The notes beneath the pieces were generated by a model, which ran no database searches, was not told the DNA's origin, and saw nothing but the letters and a program-made list of their open reading frames with translations. Shown in pieces: positions 55,764 through 64,000 of a stretch of 64,000 nt of DNA. The position numbers were made by a program, and so were the translations under genes. This DNA comes from Limimaricola sp. G21655-S1 (lineage in GTDB: Bacteria > Pseudomonadota > Alphaproteobacteria > Rhodobacterales > Rhodobacteraceae). The first letter of the stretch is position 1; each line of letters opens with the position of its first letter. Location of the stretch: contig NZ_JAPWGO010000014.1 of NCBI RefSeq assembly GCF_027213785.1, positions 54,794-118,793 on the forward strand, read 5' to 3'.

Positions 55764-56648
55764 ATGATGTTGGAGAGCGTGTTGCGCAGGTTGGTGGGCG
55801 GCGAAACCGGCACCGCGTCGTCTTCTGCTTCCGAGGGTGCACTGGGACTGGCGCTGGCGCGCGCGGCGCAGGACAGCATCGGCCTGCCGCTCGTCGCGCT
55901 TGGCGTCGCGCGCGGGTCCGAGGAGCGCGCGCAACTCGTGGCCGGGCTCGATGCGACGGAATTGCTGATCGGATTGGGGCCACCGGGGGCGATTACCGGA
56001 TTGGCCGTGATCGAGCCGCAACTGCGCTGTGCCGTGGTCGAGAGCCAGACCCTCGGGGCGCCCCGCCCCAGCACGGTCACGCCCGGTCCCGTCACCGGCA
56101 CGGAGGCAGCGATGATGGCGCCATTGCTGCAAGGGCTATTGGGTCGTCTGGCAGCGCTCGACATGCCGAGTTTGCCGCCGATGCGCGACCTACGACCCGG
56201 CCAGCGGTTGCCGGATGCCCGGGCGGCGGGGCTGATCCTGCCGGAGGCGCGCTACGAGCGACTGAGTTTCGAGATGGAGATCGGTCCGGGAAGCGGTCGC
56301 GTCGGACGTCTCCTGATGGCGCTGTCGGAACCTGCCAAGGCCGCCGATGATACCGGGGCCGAGCGGTGGCGGAGGGCCCTGAGAGACAGCGTCTTGCAGG
56401 CCCCGGCCGAGCTTGAAGCGGTGCTACACCGATGGCGTGTCTCCGCGCGGGAAGCGGAGGGTTTCGCTCCGGGCGATCTCGTGATGCTGCCGGGCGTGGA
56501 CCTGTCCGCGGTGCGGCTCGAAGACGCCCGGGGGCGCGAAATCGCCAAGGTGAGGCTGGGGCAGCGGGCAGGGTTGCGGGCGGTGCGCCTCGCCCCGCCG
56601 GAGCCTCAGGAAGATCTGCCGGAGATCCCGCCGCGGCTGCCGGGATGA
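55764..56648 (+). CDS. FliM/FliN-like C-terminal domain protein
   Basis: A 294-aa protein. The N-terminal region (ALGLALARAAQDSIGLPLVALGV) and middle (VVESQTLGAP, then AAMMAPLLQGLLGRL) match Rhodobacteraceae proteins annotated as FliM/FliN-like. The last 80 residues (LEAVLHRWRVSAREAEGFAPGDLVMLPG, then GREIAKVRLGQRAGLRAVRL) fit the SpoA/FliN motor-switch fold. No other flagellar gene lies nearby, so its role is uncertain. Two ATG codons at 55764 and 55767 are possible. Confidence 0.66.
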   Translation: MMLESVLRRLVGGETGTASSSASEGALGLALARAAQDSIGLPLVALGVARGSEERAQLVAGLDATELLIGLGPPGAITGLAVIEPQLRCAVVESQTLGAPRPSTVTPGPVTGTEAAMMAPLLQGLLGRLAALDMPSLPPMRDLRPGQRLPDARAAGLILPEARYERLSFEMEIGPGSGRVGRLLMALSEPAKAADDTGAERWRRALRDSVLQAPAELEAVLHRWRVSAREAEGFAPGDLVMLPGVDLSAVRLEDARGREIAKVRLGQRAGLRAVRLAPPEPQEDLPEIPPRLPG

Positions 56649-56658
56649 CCGGAAGAGC

Positions 56659-57114
56659 TCACTCTTCGGGTGCGGCGTCGTCTTCGCCCTCGTCCTCGCG
56701 CAGGGCTTCGAGCTGCGGGCGCAGCCGCTCGAGGTCATATCCGGCCTTGGCCGTGGCGGCGATGATCTCGTCGGTTTCCTGCCGTCCGACCTGGCCCAAG
56801 GACCAGACGATCGAGGAGCGGGTGCCGGAGGCGCAATAGGCCAGGACCGGGCCGTCGGAGCTATCGAGCACCTGCATCTGCCGGTCGATGATCTCGCGAT
56901 TCAGCCCCTGGTGAGTCACCGGGTTCGTGGCAAAGCGCAGGCCGGCCGCCTCGGCGGCGATGCGCAGCGTCTCGGCCTGCAACTCGGCGGGCACCTCTTC
57001 ATCCGGACGGTTGCAAAGCACCGTGGCAAAGCCGGCCTCGGCGATGGCGGGAATGTCCTCCGGCTCGATCTGCGGGCTGACGGCGTAGTCGGGGCTGATG
57101 CGGCGTATATCCAT
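56659..57114 (-). CDS. TIGR01244-family dual-specificity-phosphatase-like protein
   Basis: A 151-aa protein of the group found alone or fused to the Blh beta-lactamase-like hydrolase. The active loop is YCASGTRSS, a Cys-X5-Arg signature. The N-terminus AVSPQIEPEDIPAIAEAGFATVLCNRPDEE is family-typical. An acidic tail (EALREDEGEDDAAPEE) is added. Relatives are linked to sulfide or persulfide metabolism and to phosphatase activity; the function here is open. It converges on the FliM-like gene and diverges from the hydratase-type gene. Confidence 0.84.
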   Translation of the reverse strand: MDIRRISPDYAVSPQIEPEDIPAIAEAGFATVLCNRPDEEVPAELQAETLRIAAEAAGLRFATNPVTHQGLNREIIDRQMQVLDSSDGPVLAYCASGTRSSIVWSLGQVGRQETDEIIAATAKAGYDLERLRPQLEALREDEGEDDAAPEE

Positions 57115-57258
57115 GGCGGATGATTACCGCGCCGTCACGCGCGCGTCCAGCGGCGTTGCGCCTTGGCCATCCCCTTGAGACGGCGACCGCGCGGGGCCTT
57201 GCGCATGGGCGGTCTGCCGCCGATCATGGCCACAACTGGGCAGAGAGGGATGGCGGCG

Positions 57259-58521
57259 ATGGGTGGCGGGCCGGTCACGACACGGATCACCGACCAGATC
57301 GCGGCGGTGACGCTCGATCTCCCGCCGGGCAACGCGCTCGGCGCCGATACGCTGCGCGGTCTCGCGGCGGCGCTCGACGGGATCGAGGGCACTCTCGACA
57401 CCGCCGACGCACCGCGCGGCATGGTGCTCGGCAGCGCCAACGGAGTGTTCTCGGTCGGTCTCGATCTCCGCGAGATCGATACCGAAGCCGCTGCCGGGAC
57501 GCCCGCCTTGCACGAGATCTGCGCGCGGATCGAGCGCTTGCCGATCCCGGTGGTGGCGGCGCTGCCGGGCAGCGCCATCGGCGGCGGGGCCGAGCTGGCC
57601 CTCGCCGCGCATTACCGCCTAGCCGTGCCCTCGGCCCGGATCGGTCTGCCGGACATCGTGCTGGGCCTGCCGCCCGGGGCGGGGGGCGGACAGAGGCTCG
57701 CCGCCCTGTGCGGCGCCGAGACGGCGCTCGACATGTTGCTGCGGGGCCGGCCGATCACGGCGCAGATGGCGCGGCAGGCGGGTCTGATCGACGGGGTGGT
57801 GGAGGAGGATATCGATGCCTCGGCCCGCGCCTTGGCGGCGCAGCTCGCCGCGGCGGGAATCCGGCCCCGGCCGGTCGCCGGGCGCCGCGATCTCATGGCT
57901 GATGGCATGGCCTGGCTCGATGCGGTGCAGGGCCGCCGCCACGCCACCGACGGCGCGCCGCTGCGCAGCGCCTCGCGCGTCGTCGATTGCATCGAGGCGG
58001 CGCTGCTGCTGCCGGCGGCGTCGGCCCTGCGTTTCGAGCGGACGGCGCATCTGGATGCGCTGGCGGACCCGCAATTCGCGGCGCTGCGCCATGTCTACTT
58101 TGCCGAGAGGCGGATTTCGCCGTCGCTGCTCGAACGGGACGGCGGAACCCCTGCGCCGACCGCTCAGGGGCGCAGTCTGCTGGCTGCGCTGGGCCGTGGC
58201 GGCGAGGGGCTGGAGGGCGAGATGCGGCTCGCCGCAGCTGTGGCGCAGGGCGCGCGGCTCCTGGCCGCCGGACGCGTGGCGCGCAGCGCCGATCTCGATG
58301 CGCTGGCGGTACATGGCCTCGGCTGGTCGCGGCTGTCGGGCGGGCCGTTCCACGCGGCGCGGAGCTTCGGCATGGCCGAGCTCGTGGCCATGATGGAGGG
58401 TTGGGCCGGGGCGAACCCGGTGTTCGAGGTGCCGCCGTTGCTGCGCGCCTCGGTCGATACGGATGGCGATCTCGACGTGGCGCTGCGACGCGGCCGGGTG
58501 GCCGAGATCAGGACAGGATGA
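57259..58521 (+). CDS. Enoyl-CoA hydratase-type protein joined to a 3-hydroxyacyl-CoA dehydrogenase C-terminal domain, NAD domain absent
   Basis: A 420-aa protein. Residues 1-190 form a crotonase domain with SGGGAEL-type loop IGGGAEL (Glu112) and GLPDIVLGLPPG, where Asp132 stands in place of the second catalytic Glu 20 residues later. Residues about 250-285 (ALRFERTAHLDAL, FAALRHVYFAERR) match the linker of FadB/FadJ multifunctional enzymes. This leads almost directly to a C-terminal dehydrogenase segment ending GLGWSRLSGGPFHAARSFG. The roughly 180-residue NAD-binding domain and the first C-terminal domain are missing. Start at 57259 after AGAGGGA; 57250 is an alternative. Confidence 0.78.
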   Translation: MGGGPVTTRITDQIAAVTLDLPPGNALGADTLRGLAAALDGIEGTLDTADAPRGMVLGSANGVFSVGLDLREIDTEAAAGTPALHEICARIERLPIPVVAALPGSAIGGGAELALAAHYRLAVPSARIGLPDIVLGLPPGAGGGQRLAALCGAETALDMLLRGRPITAQMARQAGLIDGVVEEDIDASARALAAQLAAAGIRPRPVAGRRDLMADGMAWLDAVQGRRHATDGAPLRSASRVVDCIEAALLLPAASALRFERTAHLDALADPQFAALRHVYFAERRISPSLLERDGGTPAPTAQGRSLLAALGRGGEGLEGEMRLAAAVAQGARLLAAGRVARSADLDALAVHGLGWSRLSGGPFHAARSFGMAELVAMMEGWAGANPVFEVPPLLRASVDTDGDLDVALRRGRVAEIRTG

Positions 58522-58723
58522 TGCCGACCACGACCATCATCAGCCCCAGCATCGACAGCATCAGCGCCCCGATGTTGAGCGGCACCACCCGCGCCAGCCG
58601 CGCCCGCATCTGCGCGTCGTCGAGGCCCTGACGCCGCAGTCGCATCACCGCGAGCAGGCTCCACAGGATGGCGGCGAAACCTGCCAGCGTGATCGCCGCC
58701 CCGATCCAGATGACGATGTCCAT
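58508..58723 (-). CDS. Small two-helix membrane protein of unknown function
   Basis: A 71-aa protein: a membrane helix (IVIWIGAAITLAGFAAILWSLLAV), a short basic loop (MRLRRQGLDDAQMRARLAR), and a second helix (LNIGALMLSMLGLMMVVVGIIL). The family is common in Rhodobacteraceae but unnamed. Its 3' end overlaps the hydratase-type gene on the other strand by 14 bases. Function unknown. Confidence 0.75.
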   Translation of the reverse strand: MDIVIWIGAAITLAGFAAILWSLLAVMRLRRQGLDDAQMRARLARVVPLNIGALMLSMLGLMMVVVGIILS

Positions 58724-58877
58724 GCCAGCACTCCCTATTTTTCGCAGATCGGACTAGCGCCAGCGGAGATACGGCACAAGCCCGCGCGCCGTCGCGGCAG
58801 GCTGGACCGGGCGCTTGATGCCGCCCCGGCCCGGCGCTAGGGAGAAGGCCCGACCATCGGCCCATCAGGAGACCCAC

Positions 58878-59141
58878 ATGAGCGACGCATCCGTGATCGA
58901 CGTGCAGAGCAACGCGGCAGGCGAGGAACTGCGCCAGTTCATCGAGCGCGTCGAGCATCTCGAGGCCGAGAAAAAGGACATCGCCGAGCAGATCAAGGAA
59001 GTCATGGCCGAGGCCAAGGGCCGCGGCTACGATACCAAGGTCATGCGCAAGGTGATCGCGCTCAGGAAGCGTGACGCCGACGACATCGCCGAGGAAGAGG
59101 CGGTGCTCGACATGTACAAGGCCGCGCTCGGCATGAGCTGA
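58878..59141 (+). CDS. gapR: Nucleoid-associated protein GapR (DUF2312)
   Basis: An 87-aa coiled-coil DNA-binding protein. The core [50 protein letters not shown] is nearly the GapR consensus. GapR binds overtwisted AT-rich DNA ahead of replication and transcription in Alphaproteobacteria. Strong ribosome site AGGAGA. Monocistronic by context. Confidence 0.95.
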   Translation: MSDASVIDVQSNAAGEELRQFIERVEHLEAEKKDIAEQIKEVMAEAKGRGYDTKVMRKVIALRKRDADDIAEEEAVLDMYKAALGMS

Positions 59142-59165
59142 GCCCGACGGGGGCGCCATCGCATC

Positions 59166-60044
59166 TCAAGGTGAGATGAAGCGCACCCCCTCCATGGCCG
59201 CGATGCGCTCCAGATCGGCTTCGTAGATCGACGTCAGCTCCGCCACGAGCGCGGCATCCCAGCCCGGCAGGTCGATCACCGTCTCGACCGCATCGTCGCG
59301 GGCGTATTTGTCGAGAAAGGCCGAGACGATACGCCGGTGCTGCGCGGCATTACCTGGCGGGTGCTTGTCGAGATAGGCGCGCAGCCGCGCCGCCCCCTCG
59401 GGGCGCATGATCTCGTCCACCAGGTCATGCGCGCCCTCGATCGGGCTGTCGGGTGCCATCCCGGCCAGAGCCCGGACCAATTCGGGCCATAGCAGGGCCG
59501 AATCCTCGTCGCACCAGACCGTGAGCCGCGCGTGGGGCGCCGCCTCGCGCAGCCGCGCCAGCACGTCCGACCAGAGAATCGTGCGCGGATCGAGATCGGC
59601 CATGAATTCGTCGAATGCTCGGCCGCGCGTCTGCTCCCAGCAGGCGGGGAGAAAGCTCGCCGGGTTGCGGATGCCGAGGAACAGCTCGATCCGGTCGTCG
59701 GGAAACAGCGCCGCGAGTGCGCGTGCCTTGAAGCCCGCGAGCTCGTGGAAGCAGCCTGCGTCGCAGATGCGGGCCGGGGTGCAGATGAAGGCCGGATTGC
59801 CCAGCACCAGCCGCTCTGTGGTTTCGCCGTGATCGATGATCGCATCGACCAGCACGTCGCGCGTGCCGGGCTCCGGCGCCGCGCCGCGCAGGTGCTGGAT
59901 CGTCTCGCGCAGCAGGCGCCGGTAGCGCGCGGGTCCCGGCACGCGGATGCCCCGTTCCGCCAGCGCCGGCTGGTTCTTGGTCACCGACTTCAGCAGCCGG
60001 TCGTCATCAGTGCAGTTGGCGCCGATGTGAAAGGCGATCTCCAT
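59166..60044 (-). CDS. Hypothetical protein, possibly sulfotransferase-like
   Basis: A 292-aa protein that I cannot place firmly. The N-terminus MEIAFHIGANCTDDDRLLKSV sits where sulfotransferase-fold proteins have a PAPS-binding P-loop, but the loop lacks the usual Lys-Thr-Gly. Other segments (IRNPASFLPACWEQTRG and IVSAFLDKYARDD) resemble roseobacter proteins described as sulfotransferase-like. No signal peptide or membrane span. An in-frame upstream extension lacks conservation features and was not used. Confidence 0.55.
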   Translation of the reverse strand: MEIAFHIGANCTDDDRLLKSVTKNQPALAERGIRVPGPARYRRLLRETIQHLRGAAPEPGTRDVLVDAIIDHGETTERLVLGNPAFICTPARICDAGCFHELAGFKARALAALFPDDRIELFLGIRNPASFLPACWEQTRGRAFDEFMADLDPRTILWSDVLARLREAAPHARLTVWCDEDSALLWPELVRALAGMAPDSPIEGAHDLVDEIMRPEGAARLRAYLDKHPPGNAAQHRRIVSAFLDKYARDDAVETVIDLPGWDAALVAELTSIYEADLERIAAMEGVRFISP

Positions 60045-60211
60045 GCGCGCGTGGTCCCTCTCCCGCCTGTTGCAGGGCTGTTTTCTTCCGCCGGGGCGGT
60101 CATCATCCCTGGGCCGGTCCGGGCGTTGCGACGCCAGACCCTCCGCCCTTGGTCCGGCCAATATAATGAGTTGTCTGGACAGCGAAACCGCTATGAGCTA
60201 CCGCCGCATCC

Positions 60212-61867
60212 ATGTCCGATAAAACCAGTCAGACAATCGCTCCCGGCGGCGCGTGGCGCAGCTTCGATCCGTGGTCGGTCGGGGCGGTGTCGATCGCGGC
60301 GCTGGTGCTTTTGCCGGTGATTTCGGTGGTCTGGCTTGCCTTCCATCCCGAAGACAACATCTGGCCGCATCTGCTTTCGACGACGCTGCCGCGCTATCTG
60401 GGCAACACGGTGCTGCTGATGCTGTCGGTCGGCGCGATTACGGCGGCCGTGGGAGCAGGAGCGGCATGGCTGGTGGTGATGTACCGCTTTCCGGGTCATT
60501 CCTGGCTGCAATGGGCGCTGCTGCTGCCGCTCGCGGTGCCGGCTTATGTCGGCGCCTATGCGCTGGTGGATTTCCTCGAATATGCGGGTCCGGTACAGAC
60601 CGGCCTGCGTGGCCTGATGGGCTGGCAGGACGCGCGCGACTATGCCTTTCCGCAGATCCGCTCGCGCGGGGCGGCGATCCTCGTGCTTTCGGCGGCTCTA
60701 TATCCCTACGTCTATCTGCTCGCCCGCGCGGCGCTGCGCGAACAGTCCGGCGCCGGTTTCGAGGTGGCCCGCGCGCTGGGCGTGGGGCCATGGGGCCGGT
60801 TCTTCCGGGTCGGGCTGCCGCTGATCCGGCCGGCCATCGCGGCGGGCGTCGCGGTGGTGATGATGGAAACGGTCAATGATTTCGGCGTGGTCGATTATTT
60901 TGCGGTGCAGACGCTGACCACCGGCATCTTCACCGTTTGGCTGCAGGCGGGCAATCTCGGTGGTGCTGCGCAGATCGCGACGCTGGTGCTGGCGATGATC
61001 GTCTTTCTGGTGACCCTGGAGAAGCTGAGCCGCAGGCGGCTGCGTTTCTTCGGCTCGGCCCGCCAGCCGCGCCCCGTGACACCGATGCGACTGAGTGGCG
61101 GGCAGGGCATCTTGGCGTTCATCGCTTGCCTGCTGCCCTTCCTCGCCGGGTTCGTGCTGCCGGTGGCGGTGCTGGCGAGCCACGCGCTCGACGCGCGCGA
61201 ATGGGCGGCGCCGGGGCTTAGCCGGGCGCTGTTCCACACGCTGGCCACGGGCGGTACCGCGGCGTTCCTGACCGTTCTGGCGGGGCTCTTCATGGTCTAC
61301 GGCACCCGGCTCTCGGGGCGCCGCCTGCCGGTGCTGCTGCTGCCGGTGACGGCGATCGGCTATGCGGCTCCCGGCGCGGTGCTTGGGATCGGCATCCTGA
61401 TTCCGCTCGCGTTCTTCGACAACGCCCTGGCCGACGCGGTCCTCGATCTCACCGGCCGCGATCCCGGGTTGATCTTCACCGGCACCGCGGCGGCGCTGGT
61501 CCTGGCCTATTGCGTGCGCTTCTTCGCCATCGCGCAAGGCACCGCCGACGCGGCCTTGGGCCGGGTGTCGCCCAGCCTGCCGATGGCCGCGCGTTCGCTC
61601 GGCCAGAGCGCCGGGGGCACCTTGCGGCGCATCCATGTCCCCCTGATCCGCGCCAGCGTCGGCTCGGCGCTGCTGCTGGTCTTCGTCGACTGCATGAAGG
61701 AACTGCCGGCGACGCTGCTGCTGCGGCCGTTCGGCTATGACACTCTGGCGACGAGGGTCCACGCCAAGGCCAGCCTCGAAAACATTGCCGAGGCGGCCCC
61801 GGCGGCTTTGATGATCACAGCCGTCGGATTGGTCGCGGTCGGATTTCTGGCACGGGCCAACCGCTGA
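60212..61867 (+). CDS. fbpB: Fe3+-type ABC transporter permease
   Basis: A 551-aa permease with two homologous halves, each with about six membrane helices and an EAA loop. The first is FEVARALGVGPWGRFFRVGLPLIRPAI; the second is MAARSLGQSAGGTLRRIHVPLIRASVGSALLLVFVDCMKELPATLLLRPFGYDTLATRVH. This is the SfuB/FbpB architecture for ferric iron uptake. No binding-protein or ATPase gene is adjacent, so partners must be encoded elsewhere. The 167 bases upstream contain the only AT-rich stretch (near 60160) and no obvious iron box. Confidence 0.88.
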   Translation: MSDKTSQTIAPGGAWRSFDPWSVGAVSIAALVLLPVISVVWLAFHPEDNIWPHLLSTTLPRYLGNTVLLMLSVGAITAAVGAGAAWLVVMYRFPGHSWLQWALLLPLAVPAYVGAYALVDFLEYAGPVQTGLRGLMGWQDARDYAFPQIRSRGAAILVLSAALYPYVYLLARAALREQSGAGFEVARALGVGPWGRFFRVGLPLIRPAIAAGVAVVMMETVNDFGVVDYFAVQTLTTGIFTVWLQAGNLGGAAQIATLVLAMIVFLVTLEKLSRRRLRFFGSARQPRPVTPMRLSGGQGILAFIACLLPFLAGFVLPVAVLASHALDAREWAAPGLSRALFHTLATGGTAAFLTVLAGLFMVYGTRLSGRRLPVLLLPVTAIGYAAPGAVLGIGILIPLAFFDNALADAVLDLTGRDPGLIFTGTAAALVLAYCVRFFAIAQGTADAALGRVSPSLPMAARSLGQSAGGTLRRIHVPLIRASVGSALLLVFVDCMKELPATLLLRPFGYDTLATRVHAKASLENIAEAAPAALMITAVGLVAVGFLARANR

Positions 61868-62550
61868 CAATGGTGCATTTCTCAGCGGCGGCGGAGGGCT
61901 GTGGCTCGTTGCTCGACCATGTCCATTGCTGCTTGGCAAATTGGACTTGGTTCTGAGACTTCGGATCGGGGCTTGGAATGGGCTGTCGTCCGTACTCCGC
62001 TGGCCTGCGAAGGTCGGGCAGGGGCAATTGGACACACGGTGGCGGGAGATCATCGACGCCCACCGCTTTCGTGAGGTCTTTTTCCGGGAAGGTATTGGGT
62101 TGCACCTGCGTTTGGCTGCACTGTTCTCTCGACAGAGAGTTCCACACCCGCTGCGTCAAAGCGCCCATGACTGTCTTCGAGAGGTGGGATCTGGCAGCGG
62201 AGGGACAGGCTGGTGGATAAGTGACTGCTCACTGAAGCCAAAGGCCGGGATCCGATCGATTGGCTCGTTCGTGCCTGAACTCTCGCCGTATCGGCTCTGA
62301 AAACCTATGGAATAGATCAGGCGGCGGGGTAGGAAGTCGCCCTGTTCGTCGGTGCCGTGCCCTACCTTGCCATGGTTTTGAAATTCATGAGGTTTTCGAC
62401 TGATCGCCTGCTAAAGCCCTCAAATCATCACGGCCGTGCGACATGAGCAGTAATCGGATTAGAAGCCTATGGGTAATACGGGGCAAACCGCCGATCACTC
62501 AAGGGCCATTCCCAATGCTTCGCAGTGCCGAGGAACATGGAATGGCATTC
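61868..62550. other. Gene-free stretch of lower GC content
   Basis: About 680 bases lack codon-usage features of the neighbours, and all frames are broken or implausible. Base composition is visibly lower in GC. It may be the decayed remains of an inserted element, but no transposase motif or flanking inverted repeat could be recognised. Confidence 0.5.
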
Positions 62551-62578
62551 GCCCCCGACCGATATTTCGGCCGGGGGC
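62551..62578 (-). terminator. Terminator of the Calx-beta protein gene
   Basis: Imperfect hairpin with about 12-base arms (starting GCCCCCGGCCGA on the minus strand, one mismatch) around a short AT loop, 12 bases after the stop of the Calx-beta gene. Confidence 0.7.
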
Positions 62579-62590
62579 GCAGGCATTGGC

Positions 62591-64000
62591 TCACATCGTG
62601 AGCGTGCTTCCGTCGTCGAGCACGAGGACCAGCTCGGGCCCGGCGCCGCTGTCGAAGCTGCTCGCCACCCGGCTGCCGCTGCCCGCGACGATGAAGGCCA
62701 GGGCGGCGTTCGTGGCCCCGTCGGCGCCGATCACCGTTTCGATCAGCCCGCTGATGTCGGGCGTCCGGTAGGTGCCCCCGGCGGTCCACTGCTCGACATT
62801 CGACCAGGCGAACTCGTCGACGGCGACGCGCGACTGCGGTGGCGCGCCGGAGGAGAAGGTGGCGGCGGTCTCGCTGCCCTGGATGCCGATGGTGAGGTTC
62901 GCGGCCCCCGAGGAGGTCTCGAGCGAGGTGAACTGCAGGTAGGCGTCGGTGATGGTCGCCGTCTGCGGGATGTCGATCCCCTCGAAGCGCATCCCCACGG
63001 CCTGTGCCCGGCTGCCGTTCAGGCCGAACTCGAGGTCGCCGCTGCCGCCGCCGCCGAACTGCTCCCAGTCGTCGGAGGAGGCGCCGATCGGCGTGACGAC
63101 CGTCGACACGGTCCCGCCGCCGGTGGTGACGTCGTCCTCGATGACCATGCCGCTGGCGGTCGCGGTGCCGAGCGTCACGGTCGGGCCGGCGCCGGTGGCC
63201 CCGGTCAGGGTGACCGTCACCATCTCGGTGCCGTTGTCCACATCGTCATTGGCCACCGACACGGCCAGCGAGCCGATCCCATTGACGAAGCTGACGCTCT
63301 GGCTCGTCGCCGTGCCGGTGTCGTAGGCCACTTGCAGACTGCCGGTGAAGCCGGTGTCGTTCAGGCTCAGCCCGAAGGCGAGATCGGTGGTCCCGGTGTC
63401 GCCGGCCTCGGTCACCGTCGGCGCGTCGGCGATCGAGAGAACGACGCTTGCAGGCGGCGCCGCGACGTCGTCCTCGGTGACCGTGCCGCTGGCGCTCGCG
63501 GTGCCGAGCGTCACCGGCGCGGCGGCGCCGCTGGCCCCGGTCAGGGTGACCGTCACCATTTCGTCGCCGTCGTCGATGTCGTCATTGGCGACCGACATGG
63601 TCAGCGTGCCGACCCCGTTGACGAAGCTGACGTCCTGGCTCTGGTTCGCCGCCGTGCTGGTGTCGTAGGTCACCGTCAGGGTGCCGGTGAAGCCGGTGTC
63701 GCTCAGGCTCAGCCCGAAGTCGAGATCGGTGGTCCCGGTGTCGCCGGTTTCGGCCACCGTCGGCGCGTCGGTGATCGAGAGCACCGGCCCGGTCGGCGGG
63801 GGTGGCGGCGGCGCGCTGCCCTGCACCAGCTCGACGTTCGAGAAGCGCACGATCGAGCTTTGCGCGGCGTCGTCGTCGTTGATCAGCGCCAGGTAATCGA
63901 AGCTCCGTCCGGCATGCGCCGCGAGCGGGATCTCGTAGCTCACGGTCTGGCCCACGGTGGTGTAGTCGTTGCGCACCGACTGGTCGAACCTCGCGATGTT
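62591..64000 (-). CDS. Calx-beta repeat surface/secreted protein, 3' part only
   Basis: The open frame runs from the window edge to a stop at 62591, giving at least 470 residues of a longer protein. After an N-terminal stretch and a PPPPPP linker come two Calx-beta domains (LSITDAPTVAETGDTGTTDLDFGL and its near copy), with unit starts 342 bases apart. Each has the DDIDDGDEMVTVTLTG and EDD elements that bind Ca2+ in such domains. The last 130 residues form a different beta-rich domain (ATITDAYLQFTSLETSSGAANLTIG). Likely secreted or surface-attached by a type 1 route; the target signal is not evident in the part seen. Confidence 0.82.
   Translation of the reverse strand, partial: NIARFDQSVRNDYTTVGQTVSYEIPLAAHAGRSFDYLALINDDDAAQSSIVRFSNVELVQGSAPPPPPPTGPVLSITDAPTVAETGDTGTTDLDFGLSLSDTGFTGTLTVTYDTSTAANQSQDVSFVNGVGTLTMSVANDDIDDGDEMVTVTLTGASGAAAPVTLGTASASGTVTEDDVAAPPASVVLSIADAPTVTEAGDTGTTDLAFGLSLNDTGFTGSLQVAYDTGTATSQSVSFVNGIGSLAVSVANDDVDNGTEMVTVTLTGATGAGPTVTLGTATASGMVIEDDVTTGGGTVSTVVTPIGASSDDWEQFGGGGSGDLEFGLNGSRAQAVGMRFEGIDIPQTATITDAYLQFTSLETSSGAANLTIGIQGSETAATFSSGAPPQSRVAVDEFAWSNVEQWTAGGTYRTPDISGLIETVIGADGATNAALAFIVAGSGSRVASSFDSGAGPELVLVLDDGSTLTM

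Noticed and set aside
61926..62300. A 124-codon frame in the low-GC segment
   Set aside because: No ribosome site, no recognisable motif and atypical codon use; an opposing frame of similar length exists.

Overview
The window is high-GC, densely packed bacterial chromosome and fits the family Rhodobacteraceae (Alphaproteobacteria). The lineage call rests on gene content: the smoK-smoS-mtlK polyol cluster, a PhyR-NepR-EcfG general stress locus, GapR, an NDUFA12-type complex I accessory subunit next to a DUF2155 protein, a frcBCAK fructose importer, and an ScfR-type regulator with a C-terminal cysteine cluster. I do not commit to a genus. No rRNA, tRNA, CRISPR array, intact insertion sequence or phage gene was seen.

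Layout. (1) 1-4951: the 3' end of a sorbitol/mannitol operon (ABC ATPase, sorbitol dehydrogenase, mannitol dehydrogenase), with a convergent HAD phosphatase and SorC-type regulator. (2) 5115-8702: a fused hydantoinase A/B (5-oxoprolinase-like) enzyme. (3) 8901-13764: a pqi-type lipid-transport operon with pqiA split into two genes and a 1001-residue PqiB carrying a C-terminal array of exact 100-residue repeats. (4) 13884-15909: a small membrane protein, iolB and corA. (5) 15964-22412: glgC-glgA-glgX-pgm for glycogen metabolism. (6) 22630-27694: frcBCAK with a divergent ROK regulator and a clear palindromic operator between them. (7) 27919-31226: otsB-otsA trehalose synthesis and a YihY/BrkB membrane protein. 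(8) 31498-36796: phyR, nepR, ecfG, a HisKA_2-type kinase, a phospholipase D-like protein and a 28-residue membrane peptide. EcfG-type promoters (GGAAC-N16/17-CGTT-like) lie before phyR, otsB and the peptide gene. (9) 37060-42788: clpP, clpX, a Rid-family protein, an NDUFA12-like subunit, a DUF2155 protein, aat, accC and accB. (10) 42902-55710: an apparent acetate or short-chain carboxylate module. It has a LivKHMGF-type transporter ending in acsA, a divergent ScfR-like regulator, a receiver-only response regulator, a small membrane protein and a solute-symporter/histidine-kinase fusion. (11) 55764-61867: an orphan FliM/FliN-like protein, a TIGR01244-type phosphatase, an enoyl-CoA hydratase-type protein that looks like FadB/FadJ without its NAD domain, GapR, an unknown protein and an Fe3+-type permease. 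(12) 61868-64000: about 0.7 kb without recognisable genes, then the C-terminal part of a Calx-beta repeat protein that runs off the window.

The genes suggest a heterotroph that takes up polyols, fructose and probably short organic acids, stores glycogen, makes trehalose, and ties several functions to the EcfG stress sigma factor. The observations most worth following are the extended PqiB, the EcfG-promoted membrane peptide, the acetate sensing/uptake island and the domain-deleted FadB-like protein.
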